This document shows, in pieces, positions 42,852 through 51,754 of a stretch of 64,000 bases of DNA. Position numbers and translations under genes: made by a program. The notes under the pieces are model-generated. The model was not told where the DNA came from, did no database searches, and worked only from the letters and a program-made list of their open reading frames with translations. Within the stretch, counting starts at the first letter, position 1; each line of letters opens with the position of its first letter. Source of the stretch: Streptomyces mirabilis (GTDB lineage Bacteria; Actinomycetota; Actinomycetes; Streptomycetales; Streptomycetaceae); assembly GCF_018310535.1 (NCBI RefSeq), contig NZ_CP074102.1, positions 7,626,001 to 7,690,000 of the forward strand. Direction: 5' to 3'.

Positions 42852-43727
42852 TCAGTCCTTGTCGAAGGTGTCGAGATTGTCGAGGGTGTCGAGAGGTACG
42901 TCGTCCGAGTCGGCGGCCAGGACCACGTCGTCGGAGGCGCCCCCGGCGGCCGGGCGCCCCCCGGAGAAGTGCCGCATGCGCTCCAGCACCGCCTCCGCCG
43001 TCGGCCGCTGCATCTCGTCCACGATCCGCCCGTCCCCGAGGAACAGCACCACGTCGGAGTGGGCGGCCGCGCCCGGATCGTGCGTGACCATGACGACGCT
43101 CTGGCCGAGGTCGTCGACCGCCTCGCGCAGGAAGCCGAGGACCTCGAGCCCCGCACGGGAGTCGAGGTTGCCGGTCGGCTCGTCCGCGAAGATCAGCTCG
43201 GGGCGGGAGGCCAGCGCCCGCGCGCAGGCGACGCGCTGCTGCTGCCCGCCGGACAGCTGCGCGGGCCGGTGCTTCAGCCGGTCCCGCAGCCCGAGCGTGT
43301 CGATGACCTGGTCCAGCCACTTCTGGTCGGGTTTCTGGCCCGCGATGTCCATCGGCAGCGTGATGTTCTCGGCCGCGTTCAGCGTGGGGATCAGATTGAA
43401 GGACTGGAACATGAACCCGATCCGGTCCCGGCGCAGCCGGGTCAGCTCACGGTCCTTGAGCCCCGTGATCTCGGTGTCGCCGAGCCACACCTGTCCGGCC
43501 GAGACGGTGTCGAGTCCCGCCAGGCAGTGCATCAGCGTCGACTTCCCGGAGCCCGAGGGGCCCATGACCGCGGTGAAGCGGCCGCGCGCGATGTCCACGT
43601 CGACCGAGTCGAGGGCGAGGACGGTGGTCTCGCCGGATCCGTACGCCTTCGTCAGGCCGCGGGCGCGAGCGGCGACCCCGTCGGCCTCCCGTCGTCCGAC
43701 GACGTGCTCCGCAGCAGGTGTGGACAA
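42852..43727 (-). CDS. ABC transporter ATP-binding protein (MacB/LolD-like)
   Basis: A 291-residue ATPase. Walker A is GPSGSGKST near residues 52-60, signature LSGGQQQRVACARAL near 156-170, Walker B LIFADEPTGNLDS near 176-188. TTG 43727 is chosen since GGAGGAGG lies 5 nt upstream; the frame to 43853 is unlikely. The C-terminal tail ends in Asp/Thr/Leu repeats (DTLDNLDTFDKD) encoded by a 9-bp degenerate array. It pairs with the FtsX permease. Confidence 0.92.
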   Translation of the reverse strand: MSTPAAEHVVGRREADGVAARARGLTKAYGSGETTVLALDSVDVDIARGRFTAVMGPSGSGKSTLMHCLAGLDTVSAGQVWLGDTEITGLKDRELTRLRRDRIGFMFQSFNLIPTLNAAENITLPMDIAGQKPDQKWLDQVIDTLGLRDRLKHRPAQLSGGQQQRVACARALASRPELIFADEPTGNLDSRAGLEVLGFLREAVDDLGQSVVMVTHDPGAAAHSDVVLFLGDGRIVDEMQRPTAEAVLERMRHFSGGRPAAGGASDDVVLAADSDDVPLDTLDNLDTFDKD

Positions 43728-43837
43728 GGCCGCCTCCTCCGTGATGGACGTCCTGACTCCCCGGTCCCGGCCGAGCGTAGTGTGATCCCGCCCACAGCCG
43801 GTATCCCCCCGAGGTACCGGCTCCGGCGAGTCGCCCC

Positions 43838-43873
43838 TTGCGGGTGCTAGCACTTCGGCGCTAGCTTCGAGGT
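43838..43873 (+). promoter_or_regulatory. leaderless promoter and operator of the RHH/Fic-like operon
   Basis: TTGCGG (43838-43843) and TAGCTT (43862-43867) are 18 bp apart, and the -10 ends 6 nt before the ATG at 43874, so the transcript should start at the ATG. The perfect palindrome GTGCTAGCAC (43844-43853) sits between -35 and -10, and a second GCGCTAGC (43858-43865) overlaps the -10. Paired boxes with 14-bp spacing fit a ribbon-helix-helix autorepressor. Confidence 0.6.
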
Positions 43874-44137
43874 ATGGCGAAGACCCAGCTGAACGTGCGG
43901 GTGGACGAGGGCACGGCCCGGGCGGCCCGGGAGCGGGCCCTGGAGCGCGGCATGAGCGTGAACCGCTACATCGAAGAGCTCGTCAGACAGGACACCGGGG
44001 AGGTCGGTCACACCTTCGTCGACGCCGCCTCCGACTTCATGAAGCAGTACGCGAACGTCTTCGCCGAGGAGTTCGGCACGGACCGGGAAGGCGCACGGGA
44101 CACATTCCGGGACGGCTCACGCGAAGGTCGTCGTTGA
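43874..44137 (+). CDS. ribbon-helix-helix antitoxin-like protein
   Basis: An 87-residue protein. The RHH DNA-binding part is at the N-terminus: TQLNVRVDEGTARAARERAL then MSVNRYIEELVRQ, with alternating hydrophobic residues in the beta strand. The C-terminal half, Asp/Phe/Arg-rich, is suited to toxin binding. It stops 4 nt before the Fic-like gene. As an antitoxin it would repress its own promoter through the GCTAGC boxes. Family name is by layout. Confidence 0.78.
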   Translation: MAKTQLNVRVDEGTARAARERALERGMSVNRYIEELVRQDTGEVGHTFVDAASDFMKQYANVFAEEFGTDREGARDTFRDGSREGRR

Positions 44138-44141
44138 TCCC

Positions 44142-44516
44142 TTGAGCAGTCTCAGAGTCGACCTCGCCTGGCTCCTCATGATCGCCGAACAGAAGACGCC
44201 CGGAGATCCCCAGGTCACCGACTGGGGAGCCCTCGTCGCCGCCGTCAGCCGACACGAGGCGGAGATATTCGGCATTCCCGTCTACGACAGCCCGCACGCC
44301 CGCGCCGCCGCGTTGCTCCAGCTGCTGCTGCACGTCCCGGCGCTCGAACGTTCCAACGCGATGTTCGCCTCGGCCGTCGCGTACGCCTATCTCGTCGCCA
44401 GCGGCCTCAAGGTCGTCACCTCGCCCGAGCAGGTGCGCGAACTCGCCCGCCTGGTCAAGGGCGGTGACGCGACGGTGCACGAGATCGCACAGGAGCTGCG
44501 GCAGTGGAGTCTGTGA
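44142..44516 (+). CDS. Fic/Doc-like toxin component
   Basis: A 124-residue protein like the 'fic family toxin-antitoxin system, toxin component' proteins of Streptomyces. The helix that should carry HxFxxGNxR reads HVPALERSNAMFASAVAYAY near residues 66-85: the His is kept, but the Gly-Asn-Lys/Gly-Arg part is altered. AMP- or phospho-transfer is therefore doubtful. TTG 44142 is the only near start; its ribosome site is weak. Translation probably follows the antitoxin gene. Confidence 0.72.
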   Translation: MSSLRVDLAWLLMIAEQKTPGDPQVTDWGALVAAVSRHEAEIFGIPVYDSPHARAAALLQLLLHVPALERSNAMFASAVAYAYLVASGLKVVTSPEQVRELARLVKGGDATVHEIAQELRQWSL

Positions 44517-45203
44517 CTACTCCGTGATCGGCGGGCGCCTCGCGCTGCCCAGCACGCAGTACGACGTGGGCAGTCGCGGCCCCTTCTCGGGAATGAACAG
44601 CCGACGGTAGGGACCCAGTTCGAACCCGGCCTCGCGCAGCGCGGCGATCGGGTCGCGGGCCAGATGGCAACCGCCGTTCAGCCGCGGCCACACCGTCCGG
44701 TCCAGTCCGCGCTGGACGGACGCCATCACACGTCCGTCTCCCTTGCCGTGCTCGAAGAACCACACCGTGCCACCGGGCCGCAGCACGCGCCGCACCTCGC
44801 CGAGGGCCCGCGGCACATCGCGCACACTGCACAGCACCAGCGAGAGCACCGCCCCGTCGAACGCCTCGCTCTTGACCGGCAGCGCCTCCGCCGCGCCCGG
44901 CACCACGTCCACGGGCACCTCGGAGCGCAGCGCGGCCTCCACGGCCAACTGCCGCAGCAGCCGCTCGGGTTCGATCGCGACCACCTCGGAGACGGCGCTC
45001 GGGTAGTGCGCGAAGTTCAGCCCGTTGCCCGCGCCGATCTCGATGACCCGCCCCGAAAGACCGGTGAGCAGCCGGTCGCGTACCGCGCCGATGCCCATCC
45101 TGGTCTCGGCCGCCACGCTGATACGGGCGTAGTAGCGGGCGAACAGCGGATGGTGCACGGCGTCCCGCGACACCTTGGCGGAGCCGGCTGACCTGAAGGG
45201 CAT
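44517..45203 (-). CDS. class I SAM-dependent methyltransferase
   Basis: A 228-residue methyltransferase. The SAM motif VIEIGAGNGLNFAHYP is near residues 53-68, motif II acidic EP follows in VVAIEPERLL, and GTVWFFEHGKGDG is the post-II block. This is the methyltransferase 11 (UbiE/Coq5-like) group, small-molecule O-, C- or N-methylation; substrate unknown. Its stop directly abuts the Fic-like stop (convergent). It is monocistronic. Confidence 0.87.
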   Translation of the reverse strand: MPFRSAGSAKVSRDAVHHPLFARYYARISVAAETRMGIGAVRDRLLTGLSGRVIEIGAGNGLNFAHYPSAVSEVVAIEPERLLRQLAVEAALRSEVPVDVVPGAAEALPVKSEAFDGAVLSLVLCSVRDVPRALGEVRRVLRPGGTVWFFEHGKGDGRVMASVQRGLDRTVWPRLNGGCHLARDPIAALREAGFELGPYRRLFIPEKGPRLPTSYCVLGSARRPPITE

Positions 45204-45309
45204 GACGGACCTCCCGGGAGGACGGGGTCTTACCGGGATTGTCCCCCCAGAACGTCCGCCACATGCTCTACGACGCTCGACCTACGCCATACGCAGGTGG
45301 GCCCACGCG

Positions 45310-45996
45310 TCAGGCGATGAAGTCGCGCACCTGCTGGTAGACGCCGTAGTCGTTGTTCATGTCGGTGTGCGAGATGCAGCCGACCTCCACATTGGTGGCG
45401 CCGCTCAGGATCGCGCTGGTGTCCGGGTTGATCAGCTCGTCGCAGTTCGACCAGTAACTGGCGTACGAGACACTGCCCGGCGTCTCGTCGCCGGAGTTCA
45501 GCGCGGTCAGGAACGAACTGCCGGTGTACATCTCGGCGCACGAGGTGTAGAGCCACGTGCACCAGCTCGCGACCGTGGTTCCGTGGTTCACGCCGGCGGT
45601 GGACACGAAGTCGTCGACGTACGAGGTCCCGCCGAGGTTCTTGAGGTAGTAGCGGGCACTGAGCGCACCCATGGAGTGGACGACCAGGTCCACCTTCGAC
45701 GCGCCGGTCTGCGCGAGGACGTTCTTCACCTCGGTGGAGAGCTGCTGGGCCGTGGTCACGTTCGACTGGCCCCAGTCGTACGACCACGCGAACAGTTCGG
45801 AGCCGCTGTAGCCGTCGGCCTTGAAGTCGGCGATCCAGTCGTCCCAACTGCTCGCCGAACTGCTCAGGCCGTGCACGAAGATGACGGGGTTGTGGGTCGC
45901 GGCCTGGGCGGGGACCGCGGACAGGGAGAGCGACACGAGGAGCGCCGCGACCACGGCGGAGAAGAACGTGGCGATGCGACGCAAGCGGCGTTGCAT
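45310..45996 (-). CDS. secreted lipase (class 2, LipA-like)
   Basis: A 228-residue secreted alpha/beta lipase. A Sec signal runs to about residue 33 ([20 protein letters not shown] ending PAQAA). The mature part begins [19 protein letters not shown] (oxyanion), the nucleophile elbow is [10 protein letters not shown] near 105-114, Asp and His ([13 protein letters not shown]) lie near the end. Four Cys in two close pairs suggest disulfides. ATG 45996 has GGAGG upstream. It is divergent from the LuxR/LAL-like gene across a strong palindrome. Confidence 0.9.
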   Translation of the reverse strand: MQRRLRRIATFFSAVVAALLVSLSLSAVPAQAATHNPVIFVHGLSSSASSWDDWIADFKADGYSGSELFAWSYDWGQSNVTTAQQLSTEVKNVLAQTGASKVDLVVHSMGALSARYYLKNLGGTSYVDDFVSTAGVNHGTTVASWCTWLYTSCAEMYTGSSFLTALNSGDETPGSVSYASYWSNCDELINPDTSAILSGATNVEVGCISHTDMNNDYGVYQQVRDFIA

Positions 45997-46074
45997 GGTG
46001 CCTCCAGACAAGGGTGGGGTGCCTGGAGTGTCAGCCGGGGTCTACGCGCGCCGCATCGGCGAAATCGCCGGTCT

Positions 46075-46100
46075 TTACTTGCCAGTTAACTCACCAGTAA
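46075..46100. promoter_or_regulatory. 26-bp palindrome between lipase and LuxR-type regulator
   Basis: A perfect 8-bp core AGTTAACT is flanked by TTACT on the left and AGTAA on the right, giving an AT-rich inverted repeat in very GC-rich DNA. It lies 78 bp upstream of the lipase start and ends 10 bp before the regulator's GTG. It suits activation of the lipase and repression of the regulator by the same protein. Confidence 0.6.
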
Positions 46101-46110
46101 CGTCATTCGG

Positions 46111-48279
46111 GTGGCGACTTCGGTGAACCCCGTACGCGGCCCCGCACAACCCGATCTCGGCCCCTCGCTTCCCGAAGGCGTACGGGTACGGATCCTGCGC
46201 ACCGCGCACGGCGACCGCCGCGCCGCCGCGGAACTCGCCTCCGCGCTGACCGAGCGTCAGCTGACCGGCCTAGACCCGCTGCCGGCACAGCCTCCCGTAC
46301 TCCTGCGCGCGTACCGCCAGGAGGTCCGCGCCCTGCCCGACACCACCCGGCGCCTCCTGCTCCTCGCGGCGGCCGACCAGTACCCGGTCGACACCCACGC
46401 CTTCCTGCGGGCCGTCACCGCGGCCCGGCTCGACACCCGGCCCCTCGTCACCGCCGAGGTGGCCGGAGTCGCCCACGCCACGGCGGGCGGGATCGTCTTC
46501 CGCGATCCATGGACCCGGATAGCGGCCTACGAGACCGCCTCCGTGACGGACCGGCGCGCCGTCCACCTCCTGCTCGCCCGGGTCCTGCGCGGCGAGGGGG
46601 AGTCACCCCGGCGGTCCTGGCACCGGGGCGCCGCCGCCCTCGGCCCCAGCCGACGCCTCGCCGCCGAACTCCGGGCGGCTGCCCACACCGCGCGCACCGC
46701 GGGCGACCACGCCCTGGCCTGCGCCCTCGTCGAACGCGCCGCCGCGCTGTCCCCCGAGCCGAGCGAGCGGGCCCGGCTGCTCGCCCGCGCCGCCGCCGAC
46801 GCCTGGCGGTCCGGCGACGCCGACCGTGCCCGCCGGCTCGTCGCCGCCACCGACGACGACGCCCTGGGCGGTCTGCTCGCGCTGCGCGCGGGCAACGCGA
46901 CGGACGCGTTCGACGCCCTGCTGACAGCCGCGGTGCGCTCCGCCGACGACGGGCCGGGGCCGGCCCGTACGGACCACCCCCACCACGCCGCCGTCCACCT
47001 CCTCGCCCGCGCCACCGAAGCCGCGATCTACACCGGCGACCTGCGCCGATGCCGGGAGGCGGCGGCCGTCGCCGACCGGCTCGGGATCGTGCCGCCCGGC
47101 ACGCTGGGCGGGCTGGCCGCGGCGTTCGAGGGCCGGTACGACGACGCGCGCGATCTGCTGAAGGCGGCGGCCGGGCGCTGCGGTCCCGGGGGTGACCCCA
47201 CCCTGCTGATCCACTCCGGGATCGCGGCGCTCATGCTCGGCGACCACACCGCGGCCGCCACCGCCACCGTCCGGGCCGCCGCCTCCGCCCGGGCCGGGGG
47301 AGACGGGGTCACCGTTCCCCAGGCCATGGAGTTCCGGGCGTACGCCGACTTCTGGACCGGTCGGCCGCGGGCCGCCGAGGCCGCCACCCTGGAGGCCCTT
47401 CGCCAGGCGTACACCACCGGCCAGGACAACGGGGCCTGCCATCTGCAGGCGGCCCTCGCGATGTTCGCCGCGGTCACCGGCGACGAGGACGTCTGCCGGG
47501 AGCGCGCCGAGGCCGCCCGCTCCTACGCCCTCGCACGCGGGCTCGGCCTGCCCGCCGCGCTGGCCCTGTTCGCGCTCGCCTTCCTCGACCTGAGCACCGG
47601 CCGCTTCGCCGCCTCCGCGGCCCGGCTGCGCGCCCTCGCCGGATTCGGCCCCGGGCACGGGCACCGGGCCATCCGTCACATCGCCACACCGCACTACGTC
47701 GAGGCCGCCGTCCGCACCGGCGAGACGCGGGTCGCCCGGGCCGCCCACGCCGACTACGACCACTGGGCGCGTACCGTGCGCAGCCCCGACGACCTGGCAC
47801 TCAGCGCCCGCTGCCGGGCCCTGCTCGCCTCCGGCTCGGAGGCCGTCGAGCACTACCGCACCGCCCTCGACCTGCATGCCTCGGGCACCCGTGACTTCGA
47901 ACGCGCCCGCACGGAGCTGCTGTTCGGCGGTGCGCTACGGCGACTGCGGCACCGGACGGAGGCCCGCGACCGGCTGCACAGCGCCCTCGAGGCGTTCGAG
48001 CACTTCGGTTCGCCGCAGTGTGCGGCGGCGGCGCGGACCGAACTCCGTGTCCTGGGAGAGCCCGTCTCCCCGGTGCGGGGCGCCGACGATCTCGTAGCCC
48101 GCCTCACCGCGCAGCAGTTGATGGTTGCGCGCATGGCGGCCGACGGGGCGACCAACCGGGAGATCGCGGCGCGGTTGCTACTCAGTCCGCGGACGATTGA
48201 TCACCATCTGCGGGGGGTGTTCGCGAGGTTGGGGATTCGGTCGCGGATCGAGTTGGTGCGGTTGTTGGGGGAGGGGTGA
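46111..48279 (+). CDS. LuxR-type regulator, LAL-like without a P-loop
   Basis: A 722-residue protein. The last 60 residues are a LuxR HTH: LTAQQLMVARMAADGATNRE, then LLLSPRTIDHHLRGVFARLG. The centre is a long run of Ala-rich TPR-like helices. LAL regulators start with a P-loop ATPase, but no GxxGxGKT is present here; the N-terminus instead begins near the sensor region (RTAHGDRRAAAELASALTER). It may be a shortened LAL form. The adjacent lipase is the likely target, as in LipR-LipA pairs of Streptomyces. Confidence 0.85.
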   Translation: MATSVNPVRGPAQPDLGPSLPEGVRVRILRTAHGDRRAAAELASALTERQLTGLDPLPAQPPVLLRAYRQEVRALPDTTRRLLLLAAADQYPVDTHAFLRAVTAARLDTRPLVTAEVAGVAHATAGGIVFRDPWTRIAAYETASVTDRRAVHLLLARVLRGEGESPRRSWHRGAAALGPSRRLAAELRAAAHTARTAGDHALACALVERAAALSPEPSERARLLARAAADAWRSGDADRARRLVAATDDDALGGLLALRAGNATDAFDALLTAAVRSADDGPGPARTDHPHHAAVHLLARATEAAIYTGDLRRCREAAAVADRLGIVPPGTLGGLAAAFEGRYDDARDLLKAAAGRCGPGGDPTLLIHSGIAALMLGDHTAAATATVRAAASARAGGDGVTVPQAMEFRAYADFWTGRPRAAEAATLEALRQAYTTGQDNGACHLQAALAMFAAVTGDEDVCRERAEAARSYALARGLGLPAALALFALAFLDLSTGRFAASAARLRALAGFGPGHGHRAIRHIATPHYVEAAVRTGETRVARAAHADYDHWARTVRSPDDLALSARCRALLASGSEAVEHYRTALDLHASGTRDFERARTELLFGGALRRLRHRTEARDRLHSALEAFEHFGSPQCAAAARTELRVLGEPVSPVRGADDLVARLTAQQLMVARMAADGATNREIAARLLLSPRTIDHHLRGVFARLGIRSRIELVRLLGEG

Positions 48280-48313
48280 GGGGTGGTTGGTGTCGTTGGT
48301 CGGCTGCGGGGCG

Positions 48314-48355
48314 GTTGTGGCTGGGCGCGCAGTTCCCCGCGCCCCTAGGGGGCGC
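48314..48355. repeat. common Streptomyces intergenic repeat
   Basis: The sequence GTTGTGGCTGGGCGCGCAG, followed by TTCCCCGCGCCCC and a run to GGGGGCGC, is a widely seen intergenic element of Streptomyces (from memory). It contains an inverted GCGC-CCC/GGGGCGC part that can fold. It overlaps the 3' end of bioD by 11 bp and may act as a terminator between converging genes. Confidence 0.55.
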
Positions 48356-49070
48356 CTGCTGCCTGCGTCGCATGGAAAGTGCGCGCATCCCAGCTTCCCC
48401 CGAGCCGTGGCGCCAGCCAGCTCGGCGCGTGCGCACGGAAGTCGGTGACGTCGTAGGCACCGGCCCCCGCGGGCAGCGCACCCAGGAGCGGGGCTTCGGC
48501 CACGAGGGGCAGGTCCGCGAGGTTGCAACGCGATGCCAGGTCGGGGGAGTCGGGCCAGCTGCCGATGACGATTCCCGCCAAGTCAAGACCACGGCGCCGC
48601 AGTTCACGAGCCGTCAGCTCGGTGGTGTTCAGGGTGCCGAGGCCCGCTGATGCCGCCACCAGCACCGGCGCGTCCAGCAGGCTCGCCGCGTCCGCCAGCG
48701 TGCCGCCCTCGTCGTCGAAGCGGACGAGGAGACCGCCCGCTCCCTCGACCAGCACGAGGTCGTGCTCGGTGGCCAGTTTGGCCGCCGCCTCCGCCACCGC
48801 GACCGGGCGCACCGGGGGCAGGGAGGCTCGCCGCGCGGCCGTCGCGGGAGCCAGCGGCTCCGGATAGCGGGCCAGTTCGAGCGTCGTCACGGCGCCCGCG
48901 AGCCGGGCCACCTCGTCGGCGTCCCCGCGCTCGTCCGGGCGTACACCCGTCTGCGCCGGCTTGAGGACGGCCACGGAGCGTCCGGCCGCGACGGCCGTGG
49001 CGGCGACGGCGGCCGTCGTGACCGTCTTGCCGACCTCCGTGCCCGTCCCCGTGATCACCAGAACCGCCAT
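48345..49070 (-). CDS. bioD: dethiobiotin synthase
   Basis: A 241-residue ATP-dependent carboxylase forming dethiobiotin from DAPA. The P-loop TGTGTEVGKT is at residues 6-15; VLVEGAGGLLV near 105-115 and VIGSWPDSPD are other family blocks. ATG 49070 leaves 1 bp to the bioA stop, so the two are coupled. The C-terminal end (GGSWDARTFHATQAAGAP) runs into the intergenic repeat and may be a slightly extended tail. Confidence 0.93.
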   Translation of the reverse strand: MAVLVITGTGTEVGKTVTTAAVAATAVAAGRSVAVLKPAQTGVRPDERGDADEVARLAGAVTTLELARYPEPLAPATAARRASLPPVRPVAVAEAAAKLATEHDLVLVEGAGGLLVRFDDEGGTLADAASLLDAPVLVAASAGLGTLNTTELTARELRRRGLDLAGIVIGSWPDSPDLASRCNLADLPLVAEAPLLGALPAGAGAYDVTDFRAHAPSWLAPRLGGSWDARTFHATQAAGAP

Positions 49071-49071
49071 G

Positions 49072-50370
49072 TCATCCCTCCCGCGCCGCCGCGCACACCG
49101 CGCGCGCGATCCGTGCCAAGTCCGCGTCACCCGTGACGTACGGCGGCATCGTGTAGACGAGGTCGCGGAACGGGCGCAGCCACACGCCCTCGCGCACGGC
49201 AGCCGCCGTGGCCGCCGTCATGTCGACCTCGTGGTCGAGCTGGACGACGCCGATCGCGCCCAGGACACGTACGTCCCGGACACCCGGCAGCGAGGACGCC
49301 TCCGCAAGCCCGTCCCGCAGACCCGTCTCGATCCGCTTGACCTCGGTCTGCCAGTCCTGTCCGAGCAGCAGGTCGATCGAGGCGCAGGCCACCGCGGCGG
49401 CCAGCGGATTGCCCATGAAGGTCGGGCCGTGAGCCAGGACCGGGACCTCACCGCGTGAGATGCCCTCGGCCACCCGCGCCGTGCAGAGCGTCGCCGCCAT
49501 CGTCATATAGCCGCCGGTCAGCGCCTTGCCGACGCACATCACGTCCGGCGTGACGCCGGCGTGCCCCGCGGCGAACAGAGCGCCCGTACGGCCGAAGCCG
49601 GTCGCGATCTCGTCGAGGACGAGAAGCACGTCGTGCGCGTCGCACGCCTCCCGCAGCACCCGCAGATACGCGGGGGAGTGGAACCGCATCCCGCCCGCGC
49701 CCTGTACGACCGGCTCCACGATCACCGCGGCGAGCTCGTCGGCGTGCCGCCCGATCAGCTCGCGCAGATGGTCGGCGTACGACTCCTCGTACTCGACCGG
49801 CGGGGCGTCGGCGAACACCTGGCGCTGGAGCACGCCCTGCCACAGCTCGTGCATCCCGCCCTCGGGGTCGCACACCGACATCGGCTGCCAGGTGTCCCCG
49901 TGGTAGCCGCCGCGCCAGGTCAGCAGCCGCTGCTTGCCCGGCCGGCCGAGCGAGCGCCAGTGCTGGAGGCACATCTTGACGGCGACCTCGACCGACACCG
50001 AGCCGGAGTCGGCGAGGAAGACGTGCTCCAGGCCCTCGGGCGTGATGTCGACCAGGCGCTTCGCCAGCCGTACGGCGGGCTCGTGCGTGAGCCCGCCGAA
50101 CATGACATGGCTCATGCGCTCCAGCTGGTCGCGCGCCGCGTCGTTGAGGACCGGGTGGTTGTAGCCGTGGATGGCCGACCACCAGGACGACATGCCGTCG
50201 ACCAGTTCGCCCGAGCCGTCCGCCAGTCGCAGGCGTACCCCGCTCGCCGACTCCACGACGAGCGGCTCCTGGCGGCCGGGCATGGGGCCGTACGGATGCC
50301 AGACGTGCCGTCGGTCCAGCTCAAGCAGTTCCCGCACCGGCAGCGTGGACGGCTCGGACAGGTCAGGCAT
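49072..50370 (-). CDS. bioA: adenosylmethionine-8-amino-7-oxononanoate aminotransferase
   Basis: A 432-residue class III aminotransferase that makes DAPA from KAPA with SAM as amino donor. The PLP lysine is in [13 protein letters not shown] near residue 280, with [20 protein letters not shown] just before it. HVWHPYGPM at the N-terminus is the BioA substrate motif. ATG 50370 lies inside the last codons of bioB (8-bp overlap), so expression is coupled. Confidence 0.95.
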   Translation of the reverse strand: MPDLSEPSTLPVRELLELDRRHVWHPYGPMPGRQEPLVVESASGVRLRLADGSGELVDGMSSWWSAIHGYNHPVLNDAARDQLERMSHVMFGGLTHEPAVRLAKRLVDITPEGLEHVFLADSGSVSVEVAVKMCLQHWRSLGRPGKQRLLTWRGGYHGDTWQPMSVCDPEGGMHELWQGVLQRQVFADAPPVEYEESYADHLRELIGRHADELAAVIVEPVVQGAGGMRFHSPAYLRVLREACDAHDVLLVLDEIATGFGRTGALFAAGHAGVTPDVMCVGKALTGGYMTMAATLCTARVAEGISRGEVPVLAHGPTFMGNPLAAAVACASIDLLLGQDWQTEVKRIETGLRDGLAEASSLPGVRDVRVLGAIGVVQLDHEVDMTAATAAAVREGVWLRPFRDLVYTMPPYVTGDADLARIARAVCAAAREG

Positions 50371-51568
50371 TGGGGGCGAGGTCCGTTCCGGCACCACGGC
50401 GGCGTACGGCGACGAGATCCGTACGCGCTTCGGCGGGCTGCTCCTGCTCGGCCTGCACCTGCACGGAACCGCAGACGCCGCCACCCTCGTGCGAGCCGCA
50501 CCCGGCGTCCGCGTGCGAGCCGCACCCGGCCTCGGCGTGGGCACCGCAGCCTCCGCCCGCCGTCACGCGGTGCTCCGGCAGGGTCACCTCGCCCGCGCCC
50601 TCCACCTCGAAGCCGGCGTCCGCGATCATCTCCAGGTCGGCCCTGCCCGCCTGGCCCTCGCTGGTGAGGTAGTCGCCGAGGAAGATCGAGTTGGCCAGGT
50701 TCAGGGCGAGCGGCTGCATCGTCCGGAGGTGGACCTCGCGGCCGCCCGCGATGCGGACCTCCACGTCCGGGCAGACGAAACGGACCATGGCCAGGATGCG
50801 CAGGCACCGCTGCGGGGTGAGGTTCCACTCCTTGGCGAGCGGGGTGCCCTCGAAGGGGATCAGGAAGTTCACCGGAACGGAGTCAGGGTCGAGCTCGCGC
50901 AGCGAGTAGACGACGTCGACGAGGTCCTCGTCCGACTCACCCATGCCCGCGATCAGACCCGAGCAGGCCGACAGACCGGCCGCGTGCGCCTTGTGGACCG
51001 TGTCCACCCGGTCGGCGTACGTGTGCGTGGTCGTGATGTCCCCGTACGTCCCCTCGGACGTGTTCAGGTTGTGGTTGTAGGCGTCCGCGCCCGCCTCGCG
51101 CAGCCGCTCGGCCTGGCCGTCGGAGAGCAGGCCGAGGCAGGCGCACACCTCGACGTTCTCGTTCTGGTCCTTGATCGCCTTGATGGTGTCGGAGACCCGG
51201 TCCACGTCACGGTCCGTCGGACCGCGGCCGCTGGCCACCAGGCAGACCCGCTTGGCGCCCCCGGCAAGCCCGGCCGCCGCGGCCTGCGAGGCCTGGTCGG
51301 GCTTGAGCCAGGTGTACTTGAGGATGTCGGCCTTGGAACCGAGGCGCTGCGAGCAGTACGAGCAGTCCTCGGGGCACAGACCGGACTTCAGATTGACCAG
51401 ATAGTTGAGTTTCACTCGACGGCCGAACCAGTGCCGGCGGACTTTTCCGGCCGCGGCCACCACGTCGAGCACGTCGTCGTCGGACGTGGCCAGCACGGCC
51501 AGCGCCTCGTCACGGGTCGGCAGCTCGCGCCGAAGCCCCTTGTCCACCAGCGTGTTCAGCAGGTCCAT
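50363..51568 (-). CDS. bioB: biotin synthase with Cys/His-repeat C-terminal extension
   Basis: A 401-residue radical SAM enzyme that inserts sulfur into dethiobiotin. The [4Fe-4S] motif CPEDCSYC is near residues 65-72, and [15 protein letters not shown] near 165. The usual fold ends near residue 330. The rest holds three copies of a Gly-Cys-Gly-(S/A)-His unit ([15 protein letters not shown]) and a basic tail. The extension could hold iron or zinc; related tails occur in other Streptomyces BioB proteins. ATG 51568; first gene of bioBAD. Confidence 0.94.
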   Translation of the reverse strand: MDLLNTLVDKGLRRELPTRDEALAVLATSDDDVLDVVAAAGKVRRHWFGRRVKLNYLVNLKSGLCPEDCSYCSQRLGSKADILKYTWLKPDQASQAAAAGLAGGAKRVCLVASGRGPTDRDVDRVSDTIKAIKDQNENVEVCACLGLLSDGQAERLREAGADAYNHNLNTSEGTYGDITTTHTYADRVDTVHKAHAAGLSACSGLIAGMGESDEDLVDVVYSLRELDPDSVPVNFLIPFEGTPLAKEWNLTPQRCLRILAMVRFVCPDVEVRIAGGREVHLRTMQPLALNLANSIFLGDYLTSEGQAGRADLEMIADAGFEVEGAGEVTLPEHRVTAGGGCGAHAEAGCGSHADAGCGSHEGGGVCGSVQVQAEQEQPAEARTDLVAVRRRGAGTDLAPNA

Positions 51569-51637
51569 GAGATCCGATCCTGACGTATGCGAGCCGCTGC
51601 GGCCAAGGAGAGTTTGCACAACAGAGACGGTTCGACG

Positions 51638-51682
51638 TGTGGGTATTGCCACATCATGGGCGCCGCGTCGTCCCGCTAGGGT
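51638..51682. promoter_or_regulatory. bio divergent promoter region
   Basis: Between bioB and bioF lies the inverted repeat TGTGG-N6-CCACA (51638-51653). A bioF -10-like TAGGGT is at 51677-51682, 73 bp before its ATG. A GTGCAC palindrome at about 51685-51690 lies near the expected start of transcription. No BioQ- or BirA-type site was recognised with confidence. Confidence 0.35.
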
Positions 51683-51754
51683 CTGTGCACTGCCTACAAA
51701 ACGACCACCTTCATGACCCCCTCACGACCACTCCCAGGGCCCGGAGGCACCAGC

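Noticed and set aside
40283..43087. 934-codon plus-strand open frame
   Set aside because: Antisense to the FtsX permease and ABC ATPase; no recognisable domain.
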